Shown: positions 1-5,645, counted from the first letter of the stretch. The stretch is 5,657 nt of DNA from an uncultured Collinsella sp. (GCA_900552425.1 URZR01000121.1:1-5657), one strand, 5' to 3'. A program made the numbers and translations. The notes: generated by a model from the letters alone, not told the origin.

Positions 1-80
1 ATAAGAGTTTGTCATCCCTCATTCGGCAAACGGCGAGACAAAGACGCCGAGGCTTATATCCCCGACGGCATTAACCAGCG
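1..80. other. Flank downstream of modC, no gene seen
   Basis: This is the 80 bp after the modC stop codon, before the window edge. I see no reading frame, RNA gene or repeat that I would call. On the minus strand a short inverted repeat (CGGCG at 31-35 against CGCCG at 45-49, 9-nt loop) is followed by only three T residues. It could be a weak intrinsic terminator for the modABC unit but is not convincing. Whether another gene of the same unit lies further left cannot be judged. Confidence 0.5.
31..49 (-). terminator. Weak candidate terminator after modC
   Basis: Read on the minus strand there is a 5-bp GC-only stem (CGGCG/CGCCG) with a 9-nt loop, 32 nt past the modC stop codon, followed by TTTGCCG. 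The stem is short and the T run is only three bases, so this is a tentative call. The position fits the end of modABC. Chance is a reasonable alternative in GC-rich DNA. Confidence 0.2.
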
Positions 81-1151
81 CTATCGACAAACCAAATGGA
101 TCCTACTGGCATCAAAATGCATGCGCAGCGTCTCGCCTGCTTGCGGCAGCTCGTCGACAGGCATGCCCACCTTGTTGACCTTCCACTGCAGACGCGTGGG
201 CGCATCGATGCGCGGCGCATCCAACAGCACCAGGCGCTCAAAACGTGAATCGCTCACGCGCGCCACGTGCAGGTCGTAGCTGTTGCGACCCCGCTCAGCG
301 CGATTGTCAACATGGAAGTAGCTTGCGCGAATGCCCAGGTACGCCACATTATCGGGAACCTCGCGACCCACGTTAAAGGTCATGCCCCAGTCGAGGGCTT
401 CAACTTCTTCGTCGCCGATCTTGCGCGCCCGGCTTGTGTTCTTGCAGCCCGTCAGGCGCAGCGCCGCCAGCGTCTGCGGACGGCGGACCACGTCCCCGAC
501 GGAGCCGATCTCCTCAACATGCCCGTCGTGCATCACGCAGATGCGCTGGCACAGGCGGCACGCCTCGTCGATGTCGTGGCTCACGTAGAGCACGGTGCGG
601 TTGCACACATCGAACAGGTCGAGCATGTTCTGTTCGAGCGCGCTTTTAAGATAGGAATCGAGTGCGCTCATGGGCTCGTCGAACATAAAAATGCCCGGAT
701 GCGCCGCCACCATGCGAGCAAGCGCCACACGTTGCTGCTGCCCGCCCGAGAGCCGCGCGGGATAGCGTTCGGCAAAATCGGCCAGACCGAAAATGCCCAG
801 ATAGCGCTCGGCGAGCTTTTTGCGCACCGCGGCGTCGCCCGCGTCCTTTACACCGGCGCACACGTTATCGGCCACCGTCATGTTGGGAAACAGCTGATAG
901 TTTTGGAACAGCAGAGCACACTTACGCTCCTGAGGCGACAGGTTGATGCCCGCCGCCGAGTCAAAGAAGGTCACGCCGTTGACAACGATCTTGCCCTCGT
1001 CGGGCGTCTCCACACCGGCAATGCAGCGCAGCGTACAGCTCTTGCCGCAGCCTGAGGCACCGAGCAGCGCCACGCGCTCCTCGCCGGCCTCAAGCTGTAT
1101 GTCGAGCATAAACCCGGGATAGCGCTTTTTGATATCCAGAACGAGCGACAT
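81..1151 (-). CDS. modC: Molybdate ABC transporter ATP-binding protein ModC
   Basis: Cytoplasmic ATPase subunit that drives molybdate import through ModB; 356 aa, about the usual ModC length. The ABC domain fills residues 1 to about 230. It shows Walker A GASGCGKS (31-38), Q-loop LFQNYQLFP (81-89), signature LSGGQQQR (134-141), Walker B IFMFDEP with catalytic Glu159, D-loop SALD (162-165) and switch His192, so it looks fully active. Residues of about 235-356 form a single C-terminal regulatory region beginning LTGCKN, resembling the TOBE/Mop-like tail of clostridial-type molybdate or sulfate ATPases; its ability to bind molybdate is inference. The ATG lies 3 bp after the modB stop, with GGGAGG at 1162-1167 inside the modB 3' end, so the two are translationally linked. 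Substrate is assigned mainly from the adjacent modA and modB; a sulfate or tungstate ATPase would look similar from this chain alone. Confidence 0.93.
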   Translation of the reverse strand: MSLVLDIKKRYPGFMLDIQLEAGEERVALLGASGCGKSCTLRCIAGVETPDEGKIVVNGVTFFDSAAGINLSPQERKCALLFQNYQLFPNMTVADNVCAGVKDAGDAAVRKKLAERYLGIFGLADFAERYPARLSGGQQQRVALARMVAAHPGIFMFDEPMSALDSYLKSALEQNMLDLFDVCNRTVLYVSHDIDEACRLCQRICVMHDGHVEEIGSVGDVVRRPQTLAALRLTGCKNTSRARKIGDEEVEALDWGMTFNVGREVPDNVAYLGIRASYFHVDNRAERGRNSYDLHVARVSDSRFERLVLLDAPRIDAPTRLQWKVNKVGMPVDELPQAGETLRMHFDASRIHLVCR

Positions 1152-1154
1152 GGC

Positions 1155-2597
1155 CTATCGACCTCCCTGCAAAGCGACATCATCGCGCATGAGTTCGGCC
1201 AACGCCTCGCGATCGATACGCAGCGCATCGCCGCCGACTGGGTCGAGCGAATCGGCCTGGCCACACAGCTGCTTGGCCTGTTTGCGCTCCGCACGGGAGA
1301 GACCACGCTCGCGATACTTTTGCGAATGCGCCGTGTACATGTTGATGAATAGGATGACCAGGAAGCTGAACGCAATTACGACCACGACCCAAAAGAGGGC
1401 CACCGACGTATTGCCGCCCATCCACTCAAAGTAGATAGCGATGGGGATGGTCTGGGTAATGCCAGCGTAGTTGCCCGCAAAGAACAGGGTGCAACCGAAC
1501 TCGCCCATGGCACGCGCGAAGGCGAGCACCGTGCCGGCGGCGATGGAGGGCCAGCCGAGCGGCATCATGAGCTTGGCAAAGACGCGACGTTCGGACCATC
1601 CCAAGGTTCGCGCGGCGTCGAGCATCTGCGTGTCGAGGCTCTCGAAGGCTCCGAGCGCCGTGCGGTAGACCAGCGGAAACGACACCACCACGGCAGATAT
1701 CACCGCCGCGGGCCACGTAAAGACGATCGAGATGCCGTGCGCGATGAGCCACTGGCCCACCCCGGTCGAGCGGCCAAACAGCATGAGGAGCAGAAAGCCG
1801 CAGACCGTGGGCGGCAGCACCATAGGAATCGTAAAGACCGAATCGAGCAGGCCCTTGATGCGACTCGAGGTACCCATGGTCTTCCACGCGGCGAACAGAC
1901 CCAGCGCAAAGGAGATCAGCAGGGCAAGGCCGCTCGTTTTAATGGACACCCAAAACGGGCGATAGTCGATGTCGCCTAAAAAGGAGGCCAGAGAGGTCAA
2001 GGGCCCCTGCTCATCCCGCAACACGACAGACGATGCTTCAACCATTTGAGCGCTATCAAGCCAACGCGCGCCGCCCTTGGCATCACCCGAGGCTGATGCA
2101 ATCACCACATAGCGGTCCCCATCCTCACCGCGCTCGTCAAAGCCATAGGTATACCCGCCGGCATCAAACGTTGTTTCCGCCGTAACATACCAAGGAAGAT
2201 CAACGTCCCCTAGCTGCGCACCTCCCATGGAGTTTGCGCTGTCGAGCTCGCAGACGAGGGCCTTGAGACCCGATACGCACTCGTTGTCCTGCGGATCCAA
2301 TCCAAACTTCTCGACCGCCTTGGGCGATATCCACACCACAACGCGATCGGCAGCAGGCGCCACTACAAGGTCCACGTCCTCGTCAACGGGAAACCGGTAG
2401 CCCTCAGGCTGGCCCTCCATGGCACGAGCGGTCCCCTTGGCCAACCGCTCAAAACCCTCGATCCCATAGGAAAGCCCATGAGCGGTCGCAGCAACCTGGG
2501 CCCCGTCCTCAGCGTCCCCAGCAATCGCAAATCCCGGCACCCAGCAAAGCGCGAAGGTCAAAGCACAGGCGACAAGCATGCGGAATCTATTAAGCAC
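1155..2597 (-). CDS. modB: Molybdate ABC permease ModB with N-terminal extracytoplasmic domain
   Basis: Membrane channel of the molybdate importer. The chosen GTG start gives 480 aa, about twice the usual ModB (some 220-230 aa). Residues 1-26 form a signal peptide (basic RFR, hydrophobic core, AIA before the predicted cut). Residues of about 27-212 are an acidic domain I do not recognise, with two close cysteines (107, 116). Residues of about 213-420 are a standard ModB: first helix at about 215-238, DSVFTIPMVLPPTVCGF (252-268), the EAA loop that docks ModC around AARTLG (328-333), FARAMGEFG (360-368), and a last helix at about 398-420. A charged cytoplasmic tail of about 58 residues follows. 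A longer frame begins at GTG 2666, touching the modA stop, but has no Shine-Dalgarno; GGAG at 2604-2607 sits 6 nt before GTG 2597 and starts right at a signal peptide. The permease call is secure; the role of the N-terminal domain is unknown. Confidence 0.92.
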   Translation of the reverse strand: MLNRFRMLVACALTFALCWVPGFAIAGDAEDGAQVAATAHGLSYGIEGFERLAKGTARAMEGQPEGYRFPVDEDVDLVVAPAADRVVVWISPKAVEKFGLDPQDNECVSGLKALVCELDSANSMGGAQLGDVDLPWYVTAETTFDAGGYTYGFDERGEDGDRYVVIASASGDAKGGARWLDSAQMVEASSVVLRDEQGPLTSLASFLGDIDYRPFWVSIKTSGLALLISFALGLFAAWKTMGTSSRIKGLLDSVFTIPMVLPPTVCGFLLLMLFGRSTGVGQWLIAHGISIVFTWPAAVISAVVVSFPLVYRTALGAFESLDTQMLDAARTLGWSERRVFAKLMMPLGWPSIAAGTVLAFARAMGEFGCTLFFAGNYAGITQTIPIAIYFEWMGGNTSVALFWVVVVIAFSFLVILFINMYTAHSQKYRERGLSRAERKQAKQLCGQADSLDPVGGDALRIDREALAELMRDDVALQGGR

Positions 2598-2603
2598 GAA
2601 AAG

Positions 2604-2607
2604 CTCC
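2604..2607 (-). promoter_or_regulatory. Ribosome binding site deciding the modB start
   Basis: GGAG on the minus strand, 6 nt before GTG at 2597-2595. The longer in-frame GTG at 2666 and the later ATG at 2579 both lack a Shine-Dalgarno at proper distance. This placement also puts a typical signal peptide at the very N-terminus. Confidence 0.7.
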
Positions 2608-2665
2608 AAGCGAATACAAGGACGGAGTGAAACACAAAACGATGGAATTATCGCGCCAAGCCGCA

Positions 2666-3601
2666 CTACGCGGAAAGCTCAAAGCCGTACTTAGCCCAAA
2701 TCTTCTGAGCCTTCTTGTTGGACAGGCAAAAGTCGATGAACGCCTTAGCCTCGTCGGCATGCTCGGAGCTCTCGGCAACGGCGCCCGGATACACGATGGG
2801 CTTGTGCGAGTCCTCGGGGCACACGAAGGCCTCCTCGATGCCGTTGTAGCGGTAGATGTCAGAGCTGTAGACAAAACCGGCAACGCAGTCGCCTGTAGAC
2901 ACATAGGCGGCGGCGGTACCAACTTTGTCTGCCAGTGCGACCTTGTCGGCGATCTCGGGCGCATACTCGCCGTCGTCGCCCTCGGTGCCGGTATAGAGGC
3001 CCACAGAAGCCAGCGCCTGGTTGGCGTACTTGCCGGCGGGAACGGTCTTGGCGTCGCCAATGGCGATCTTGCCGTCCAGATTCGCGACGTCGGCGATGGC
3101 CTCGACCTTGGTGTCGGAGCCCTCGGCACGAATGATCACGAGGTCGTTGACGAACATATCCTCACGCGTGTCGGCATCGACGAGCTCGACGGTCTCAGCG
3201 TCATCCATGGTGCCCTTGGAAGCGGTGATGAGCACGTCGACCGTGGCACCGGCACGCATCTGCTCAACGAGGTCGCCAGACGCCTTAAACTGCGTGTCGG
3301 CAAAGGTGGTACCGGTCTGCTCGGTGTAGAGCTTCTGAACCTCGGGCAAAGCCTTCTCGAGCGAGTTGGCGGCAAAGACCTGCAGCTCGACGGTTTCCTT
3401 CTTGGAAGAGGCCTTGGCGGAGCCGGCATAACCGGCGGCACGGTGGTAGCTTCGTGCGAGTCTAGCGGCAACGCGATCGGAGCCGGCATCGGAGCCGGTC
3501 GCCTCAGGCTCCTTGTTGCCGGAGCAGCCGGCAAGCCCAAGGCCGGCAGCGGCGACAGTAGAGAGCGAGACGAATCCGCGGCGAGAAACCATATCGAACA
3601 T
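2666..3601 (-). CDS. modA: Molybdate-binding lipoprotein ModA
   Basis: Extracytoplasmic molybdate receptor that delivers the oxyanion to ModB; 311 aa from the chosen ATG. Residues 1-26 are a lipoprotein signal with lipobox LAGC, Cys26 being the likely lipidation site. It also has SRRGFVS (6-12), which fits a Tat motif. Residues 27 to about 70 are a low-complexity linker. The binding fold starts near VELQVFAANS (about 71-80). By comparison with E. coli ModA, likely oxyanion ligands are Ser80, Ser108, the backbone around Val187 in GDAKTVPAGKYA, and Tyr245 in GFVYSSD. The C-terminus (PEDSHKP, then KYGFELSA) also matches the family. AAAGGG at 3608-3613 lies 6 nt before ATG 3601; the in-frame TTG at 3607 would add two residues and is less likely. 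modB follows after 68 bp. Tungstate binding cannot be excluded from sequence. Confidence 0.94.
   Translation of the reverse strand: MFDMVSRRGFVSLSTVAAAGLGLAGCSGNKEPEATGSDAGSDRVAARLARSYHRAAGYAGSAKASSKKETVELQVFAANSLEKALPEVQKLYTEQTGTTFADTQFKASGDLVEQMRAGATVDVLITASKGTMDDAETVELVDADTREDMFVNDLVIIRAEGSDTKVEAIADVANLDGKIAIGDAKTVPAGKYANQALASVGLYTGTEGDDGEYAPEIADKVALADKVGTAAAYVSTGDCVAGFVYSSDIYRYNGIEEAFVCPEDSHKPIVYPGAVAESSEHADEAKAFIDFCLSNKKAQKIWAKYGFELSA
3418..3489. repeat. 12-bp direct repeats in the modA linker
   Basis: The 12-mer CGGAGCCGGCAT (plus strand) occurs exactly at 3418-3429 and 3478-3489. A partial third copy (CGGAGCCGGT) abuts the second at 3490-3499. The exact copies are 60 bp apart, so one copy plus spacer equals 20 codons in the modA frame. 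They lie in the linker between the lipidated cysteine and the binding domain (about residues 38-58). Confidence 0.8.
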
Positions 3602-3607
3602 GTTCAA

Positions 3608-3613
3608 CCCTTT
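3608..3613 (-). promoter_or_regulatory. Ribosome binding site of modA
   Basis: AAAGGG on the minus strand, 6 nt before the ATG at 3601-3599. It favours this ATG over the in-frame TTG at 3607, which would be directly adjacent to the site. Confidence 0.65.
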
Positions 3614-3623
3614 CGGACCTTGT

Positions 3624-3645
3624 GCCCGGGTACCCCACCGCGGGC
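3624..3645 (-). other. GC-rich hairpin in the modA leader
   Basis: GCCCG (3624-3628) pairs with CGGGC (3641-3645), and GGT (3629-3631) can pair with ACC (3637-3639), with a single unpaired G at 3640. This gives about 8 bp of stem with one bulge, inside the otherwise AT-rich leader between the proposed modA promoter and its ribosome binding site. No T run follows on the minus strand, so it is not a terminator for modA. It could affect mRNA stability or translation, or be incidental. Confidence 0.4.
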
Positions 3646-3661
3646 TTTATTCTGTAATTAA

Positions 3662-3690
3662 ATTATACTTCGGTGCGAATAATGATTATG
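3662..3690 (-). promoter_or_regulatory. Probable modABC promoter
   Basis: A perfect minus-strand -10 hexamer TATAAT lies at 3667-3662, about 60 nt before the modA ATG. At a 17-bp spacing the -35 position (3690-3685) reads CATAAT, a poor match to TTGACA, so the promoter may be weak or helped by a regulator. The location between the upstream terminator (3756-3791) and modA supports a separate transcription unit. No extended -10 TG is present. Confidence 0.55.
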
Positions 3691-3691
3691 A
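3677..3691. promoter_or_regulatory. Fur-family-like operator over the modA promoter
   Basis: The 11-bp perfect palindrome ATAATGATTAT (3679-3689) equals the core ATAATnATTAT shared by Fur and PerR boxes. Counting the flanking bases, 11 of 14 defined positions fit the Fur 7-1-7 box (TGATAATnATTATCA). It lies just upstream of the TATAAT and covers the -35 position, where a bound repressor would block RNA polymerase. The surroundings are AT-rich, so chance is possible. No regulator gene is in the window. Confidence 0.35.
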
Positions 3692-3712
3692 GAAATTATT
3701 CTCTTCTGAGAA
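3690..3712. repeat. Alternating GAGAA/TTCTC half-sites upstream of modA
   Basis: GAGAA (3690-3694), TTCTC (3699-3703) and GAGAA (3708-3712) alternate with exactly 4 nt between each, giving two overlapping inverted repeats with a 9-bp period. They lie upstream of the proposed modA -10, where an activator or second regulator could bind. A wider inverted repeat, GAATAAT (3677-3683) against ATTATTC (3695-3701), overlaps the same stretch. Confidence 0.45.
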
Positions 3713-3755
3713 TATAGCTTCAGGCATGCCTACAGAATGCCGTCCCCTTGGGCGC

Positions 3756-3791
3756 AAATAAAAAGCGGAGCAGCCGTTCAGGTCGCTCCGC
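3756..3791 (-). terminator. Intrinsic terminator of the moeA-moaB unit
   Basis: On the minus strand, 14 nt after the moaB stop, the 7-bp stem GCGGAGC/GCTCCGC (3785-3791 with 3765-3771, 13-nt loop) is followed at once by TTTTTATTT (3764-3756). This is a textbook Rho-independent terminator. It separates moeA-moaB from modABC, though some read-through into modA is possible. Confidence 0.88.
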
Positions 3792-3805
3792 CGCAGGTAA
3801 ATCGC

Positions 3806-4285
3806 TTAGTTGGTATGTCCGCCGCCCGCTGTCATCTGAGCCGCATGCTCCAGCTGGTCCGCTATGGCCTCCCAGCTTTCGCGAGCGGCCTTCGTAGAAC
3901 CGGGAAAGTTTACGACAAGTGTATGACCTCGTTGCATGCAAATAGCGCGCGAGAGCATGGCGCGGCGCGTCTTGGTCATCGAGTACGCACGGATCGCCTC
4001 GGCAATACCCGGCACCTCGCGATCGCAGACGGCACGCGTCGCCTCGGGCGTCACATCGCGCATCGAAAGCCCCGTGCCGCCGCAGGTGAGCACGACATTG
4101 GCGTGGCACTCATCGGCGGCTTCCACAATAGCATCACCAATCTCGCTGACGTCATCGCGCGCGACCACATGCGAGGCGACCGTCCATCCCTGCGCCTCGA
4201 TAAGCTCCTCGAGTGCGGCACCGGCCTCGTCCTGGGCAAGGTCCCGCGTATCCGAACACGTCACGATCGATATCTTCAGCTCCAT
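3806..4285 (-). CDS. moaB: MoaB/Mog-type molybdopterin adenylyltransferase
   Basis: Single-domain MoCF_biosynth protein of 159 aa, the size of MoaB rather than the slightly longer E. coli MogA (195 aa). Proteins of this type adenylylate the dithiolene pterin molybdopterin with ATP in the cytoplasm, preparing it for metal insertion by MoeA. Visible motifs are SDTRD (11-15), ARDD (42-45), the nucleotide/pterin loop TCGGTGLSMRDVTPEAT (67-83) with Asp77 at the position of a key MogA aspartate, VPGIAEAIR (91-99) and NFPGSTKAA (126-134). E. coli MoaB itself is inactive in this reaction whereas MogA and archaeal MoaB are active. Since no second family member is visible here and the gene sits beside moeA, I infer activity. 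The frame extends upstream to 4378, but AGGAGG at 4292-4297 lies 6 nt before ATG 4285, and the upstream extension overlaps moeA and reads as out-of-frame shadow sequence. Confidence 0.9.
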   Translation of the reverse strand: MELKISIVTCSDTRDLAQDEAGAALEELIEAQGWTVASHVVARDDVSEIGDAIVEAADECHANVVLTCGGTGLSMRDVTPEATRAVCDREVPGIAEAIRAYSMTKTRRAMLSRAICMQRGHTLVVNFPGSTKAARESWEAIADQLEHAAQMTAGGGHTN

Positions 4286-4291
4286 AGCATT

Positions 4292-4297
4292 CCTCCT
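4292..4297 (-). promoter_or_regulatory. Ribosome binding site of moaB overlapping the moeA stop
   Basis: A perfect AGGAGG on the minus strand, 6 nt before ATG 4285. It overlaps the moeA TAG (4298-4296) by two bases, so ribosomes finishing moeA end on the moaB initiation site. It fixes the moaB start and suggests translational coupling. Confidence 0.85.
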
Positions 4298-5558
4298 ACA
4301 ACACGGCGCCCTCAGGCAGGTCGACACGCACGACATCCACGACGTCGCCCGCCTCGAGCTCGCACGGACCTTCGTCAATACGCAACAGGCAGTTGGCCCG
4401 CTGCATCGTGCCGAGCAACGCCGAATTCTGCGTCTTGGCCTCGGTCACCAACAGCTCACCGGTCTCGGAGTCGCGCAAAACCGTGGCGCGATCGAAGAAG
4501 CGGCGATGCTGTCGCTTTTTCACGCCGTGCGTGAGCGTCGCCTGCTGCACGGGACGCGCCCCCTCGGCAAAACCGCGCATCTTGCGAATCGCCGGGCGCG
4601 CGAGCATCTCAAAGCCCACATACGCCGCCGCGGGATTGCCCGAAAGCCCCAGATACGGCTTGCCGCCGAGCAAGCCAAACGTGATGGCCTTGCCCGGACG
4701 CATCGAGATGCGGTCAAACAGCACCTCGCCCTCGCGCCGGACGAGCGCCGTCACGAAATCGTAATCGCCCGCCGAGGCGCCACCGCTCGTAATGACAAAA
4801 TCGCACTCCTGCACGGCACGATGCACCAGCTCGGCAATCGCCTGCTCATCATCGGGCGCAATGCCGTAGAACACGGGCTCGGCTCCTGCATCGAGCGCCT
4901 CGGCCAGCAACGCCGACGAGTTGGAATCGCGAATCTGACCGCGCGCCGGTACCTTACTCGGCGTGACCAGTTCCGTCCCCAGCGAGATAATGCCCACGCG
5001 CGGAGCGGCATGCACCTTCACGCTCGCATACCCGGCGCTCGCCAGCAAGCCGGCGCCCGCCGGTGCCACAACCTCGCCGACACGCATCACGATATCGCCG
5101 GCATGCGCCTCCTCGGCGGCAGAACGAACGTTCTCCCCCACCTTGGCAGGCGCCGAGAACCTCACACGCGAGCCCTCGTTGCCGTCGCCGTCGAGTACCT
5201 CGACGATCTCATATTTCACCACGGCATCGGCTCCTTCGGGCACCGGCGCGCCTGTCATGATGCGGACCGCCTCGCCCGCGCCGATAGCGCCCTCAAACAC
5301 ATGGCCCGCGGCCTCGTGTCCGATAACGTCGAGCGTCACCGGCGCCTCGCCAGATGCCTGCGCCAAATCCGCCGAGTGCACGGCATATCCGTCCATAGCG
5401 CTGTTGGCAAACGGCGAGATGTCGATATCGGCCACCGCGTCCTCGGCCAAGGGAAGACCGACGGCCTGCCACACGGGAATCTCGACAACTTCGGTGCGAT
5501 TCACGTGCGACAAGACGATCGCCTGTGCGTCCTCCAACGGAATGAGTTTCTCAGCCAT
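4296..5558 (-). CDS. moeA: Molybdopterin molybdenumtransferase MoeA
   Basis: Cytoplasmic enzyme that inserts molybdenum from molybdate into adenylylated molybdopterin, the final common step of cofactor synthesis; 420 aa, typical for MoeA. Domains in order are MoeA_N (about 1-165), MoCF_biosynth (about 185-325) and MoeA_C (about 335-415). Motifs are FANSAMDGYAV (50-60) with Asp56 matching E. coli Asp59, MTGAPVPEGADAVV (101-114), ISLGTEL (191-197), SGGASAGDYD (258-267), RPGK (287-290) and GLSGNPAAA (304-312). The last has Ser where E. coli has Pro in GLPGNP. The first ATG of the frame, 5573, has no Shine-Dalgarno; AGAGG at 5564-5568 is 5 nt before ATG 5558, which is chosen. moaB follows after 10 bp. 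Some genomes use a second MoeA paralogue for tungsten; the neighbouring molybdate transporter favours molybdenum, but this is inference. Confidence 0.94.
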   Translation of the reverse strand: MAEKLIPLEDAQAIVLSHVNRTEVVEIPVWQAVGLPLAEDAVADIDISPFANSAMDGYAVHSADLAQASGEAPVTLDVIGHEAAGHVFEGAIGAGEAVRIMTGAPVPEGADAVVKYEIVEVLDGDGNEGSRVRFSAPAKVGENVRSAAEEAHAGDIVMRVGEVVAPAGAGLLASAGYASVKVHAAPRVGIISLGTELVTPSKVPARGQIRDSNSSALLAEALDAGAEPVFYGIAPDDEQAIAELVHRAVQECDFVITSGGASAGDYDFVTALVRREGEVLFDRISMRPGKAITFGLLGGKPYLGLSGNPAAAYVGFEMLARPAIRKMRGFAEGARPVQQATLTHGVKKRQHRRFFDRATVLRDSETGELLVTEAKTQNSALLGTMQRANCLLRIDEGPCELEAGDVVDVVRVDLPEGAVL

Positions 5559-5563
5559 ATGCA

Positions 5564-5568
5564 CCTCT
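5564..5568 (-). promoter_or_regulatory. Ribosome binding site deciding the moeA start
   Basis: AGAGG on the minus strand, 5 nt before ATG 5558. The upstream in-frame ATG at 5573 has only GC-rich hairpin sequence before it and no recognisable site. Confidence 0.65.
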
Positions 5569-5577
5569 AGCATGCTG

Positions 5578-5598
5578 CGGCGCGCAACAAAAGCGCCG
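5578..5598 (-). other. Hairpin in the moeA leader
   Basis: CGGCGC (5578-5583) and GCGCCG (5593-5598) form a perfect 6-bp stem with a 9-nt loop. On the minus strand it lies between the proposed promoter and the moeA ribosome binding site, 9 nt upstream of that site. The T-rich stretch is in the loop rather than after the stem, so it is not a terminator of minus-strand transcription. A role in mRNA stability or initiation is possible but unproven. Confidence 0.4.
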
Positions 5599-5616
5599 AT
5601 TCTTTATGTTTATCTC

Positions 5617-5645
5617 AGTATAATCCCTCGCCGCCTGCTCAAGAC
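5617..5645 (-). promoter_or_regulatory. Possible moeA-moaB promoter
   Basis: The minus-strand -10-like TATACT lies at 5622-5617, about 60 nt before ATG 5558. The -35 region is poor: GTCTTG at 17-bp spacing (5645-5640), or TTGAGC at only 14 bp (5642-5637). The same bases read TATAAT on the plus strand (5619-5624), so a rightward promoter is also conceivable. Sequence beyond the window is needed to tell whether moeA begins the unit. Confidence 0.35.

Noticed and set aside
1962..2519. Recent acquisition of the ModB N-terminal domain judged by base composition
   Set aside because: Hand counts of single 60-base lines range from about 52% to 68% GC inside the region and 63% to 77% in the permease part; the ranges overlap and give no clear boundary.
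3626..3635. CCCGGGTACC, resembling the KpnI-SmaI part of a cloning polylinker
   Set aside because: The match is ten bases only; the next bases on either side do not continue as polylinker, and both flanks are part of an ordinary leader. Chance in GC-rich DNA.
2627..3661. Plus-strand open frame of 344 codons opposite modA
   Set aside because: Antisense to a clear ModA with family ligands and lipobox; the repetitive Gly/Val/Leu translation mirrors modA codon bias and shows no domain.
3722..3731. Palindrome AGGCATGCCT between the moaB terminator and the modA promoter
   Set aside because: A perfect 10-bp palindrome, but isolated, not repeated elsewhere in the window and not at a position relative to the promoter that points to a function.
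3602..3805. Molybdenum cofactor riboswitch upstream of modA
   Set aside because: Only about 55-60 nt separate the proposed transcription start from modA and they contain a single small hairpin, far short of the multi-helix Moco RNA. The strong hairpin further up is the moaB terminator.
3936..5570. Plus-strand open frame of 544 codons opposite moeA and moaB
   Set aside because: It lies entirely antisense to well-supported moeA and part of moaB, has the Arg/His/Ala-rich composition typical of GC-rich shadow frames, no recognisable motif and no ribosome binding site that I can see.
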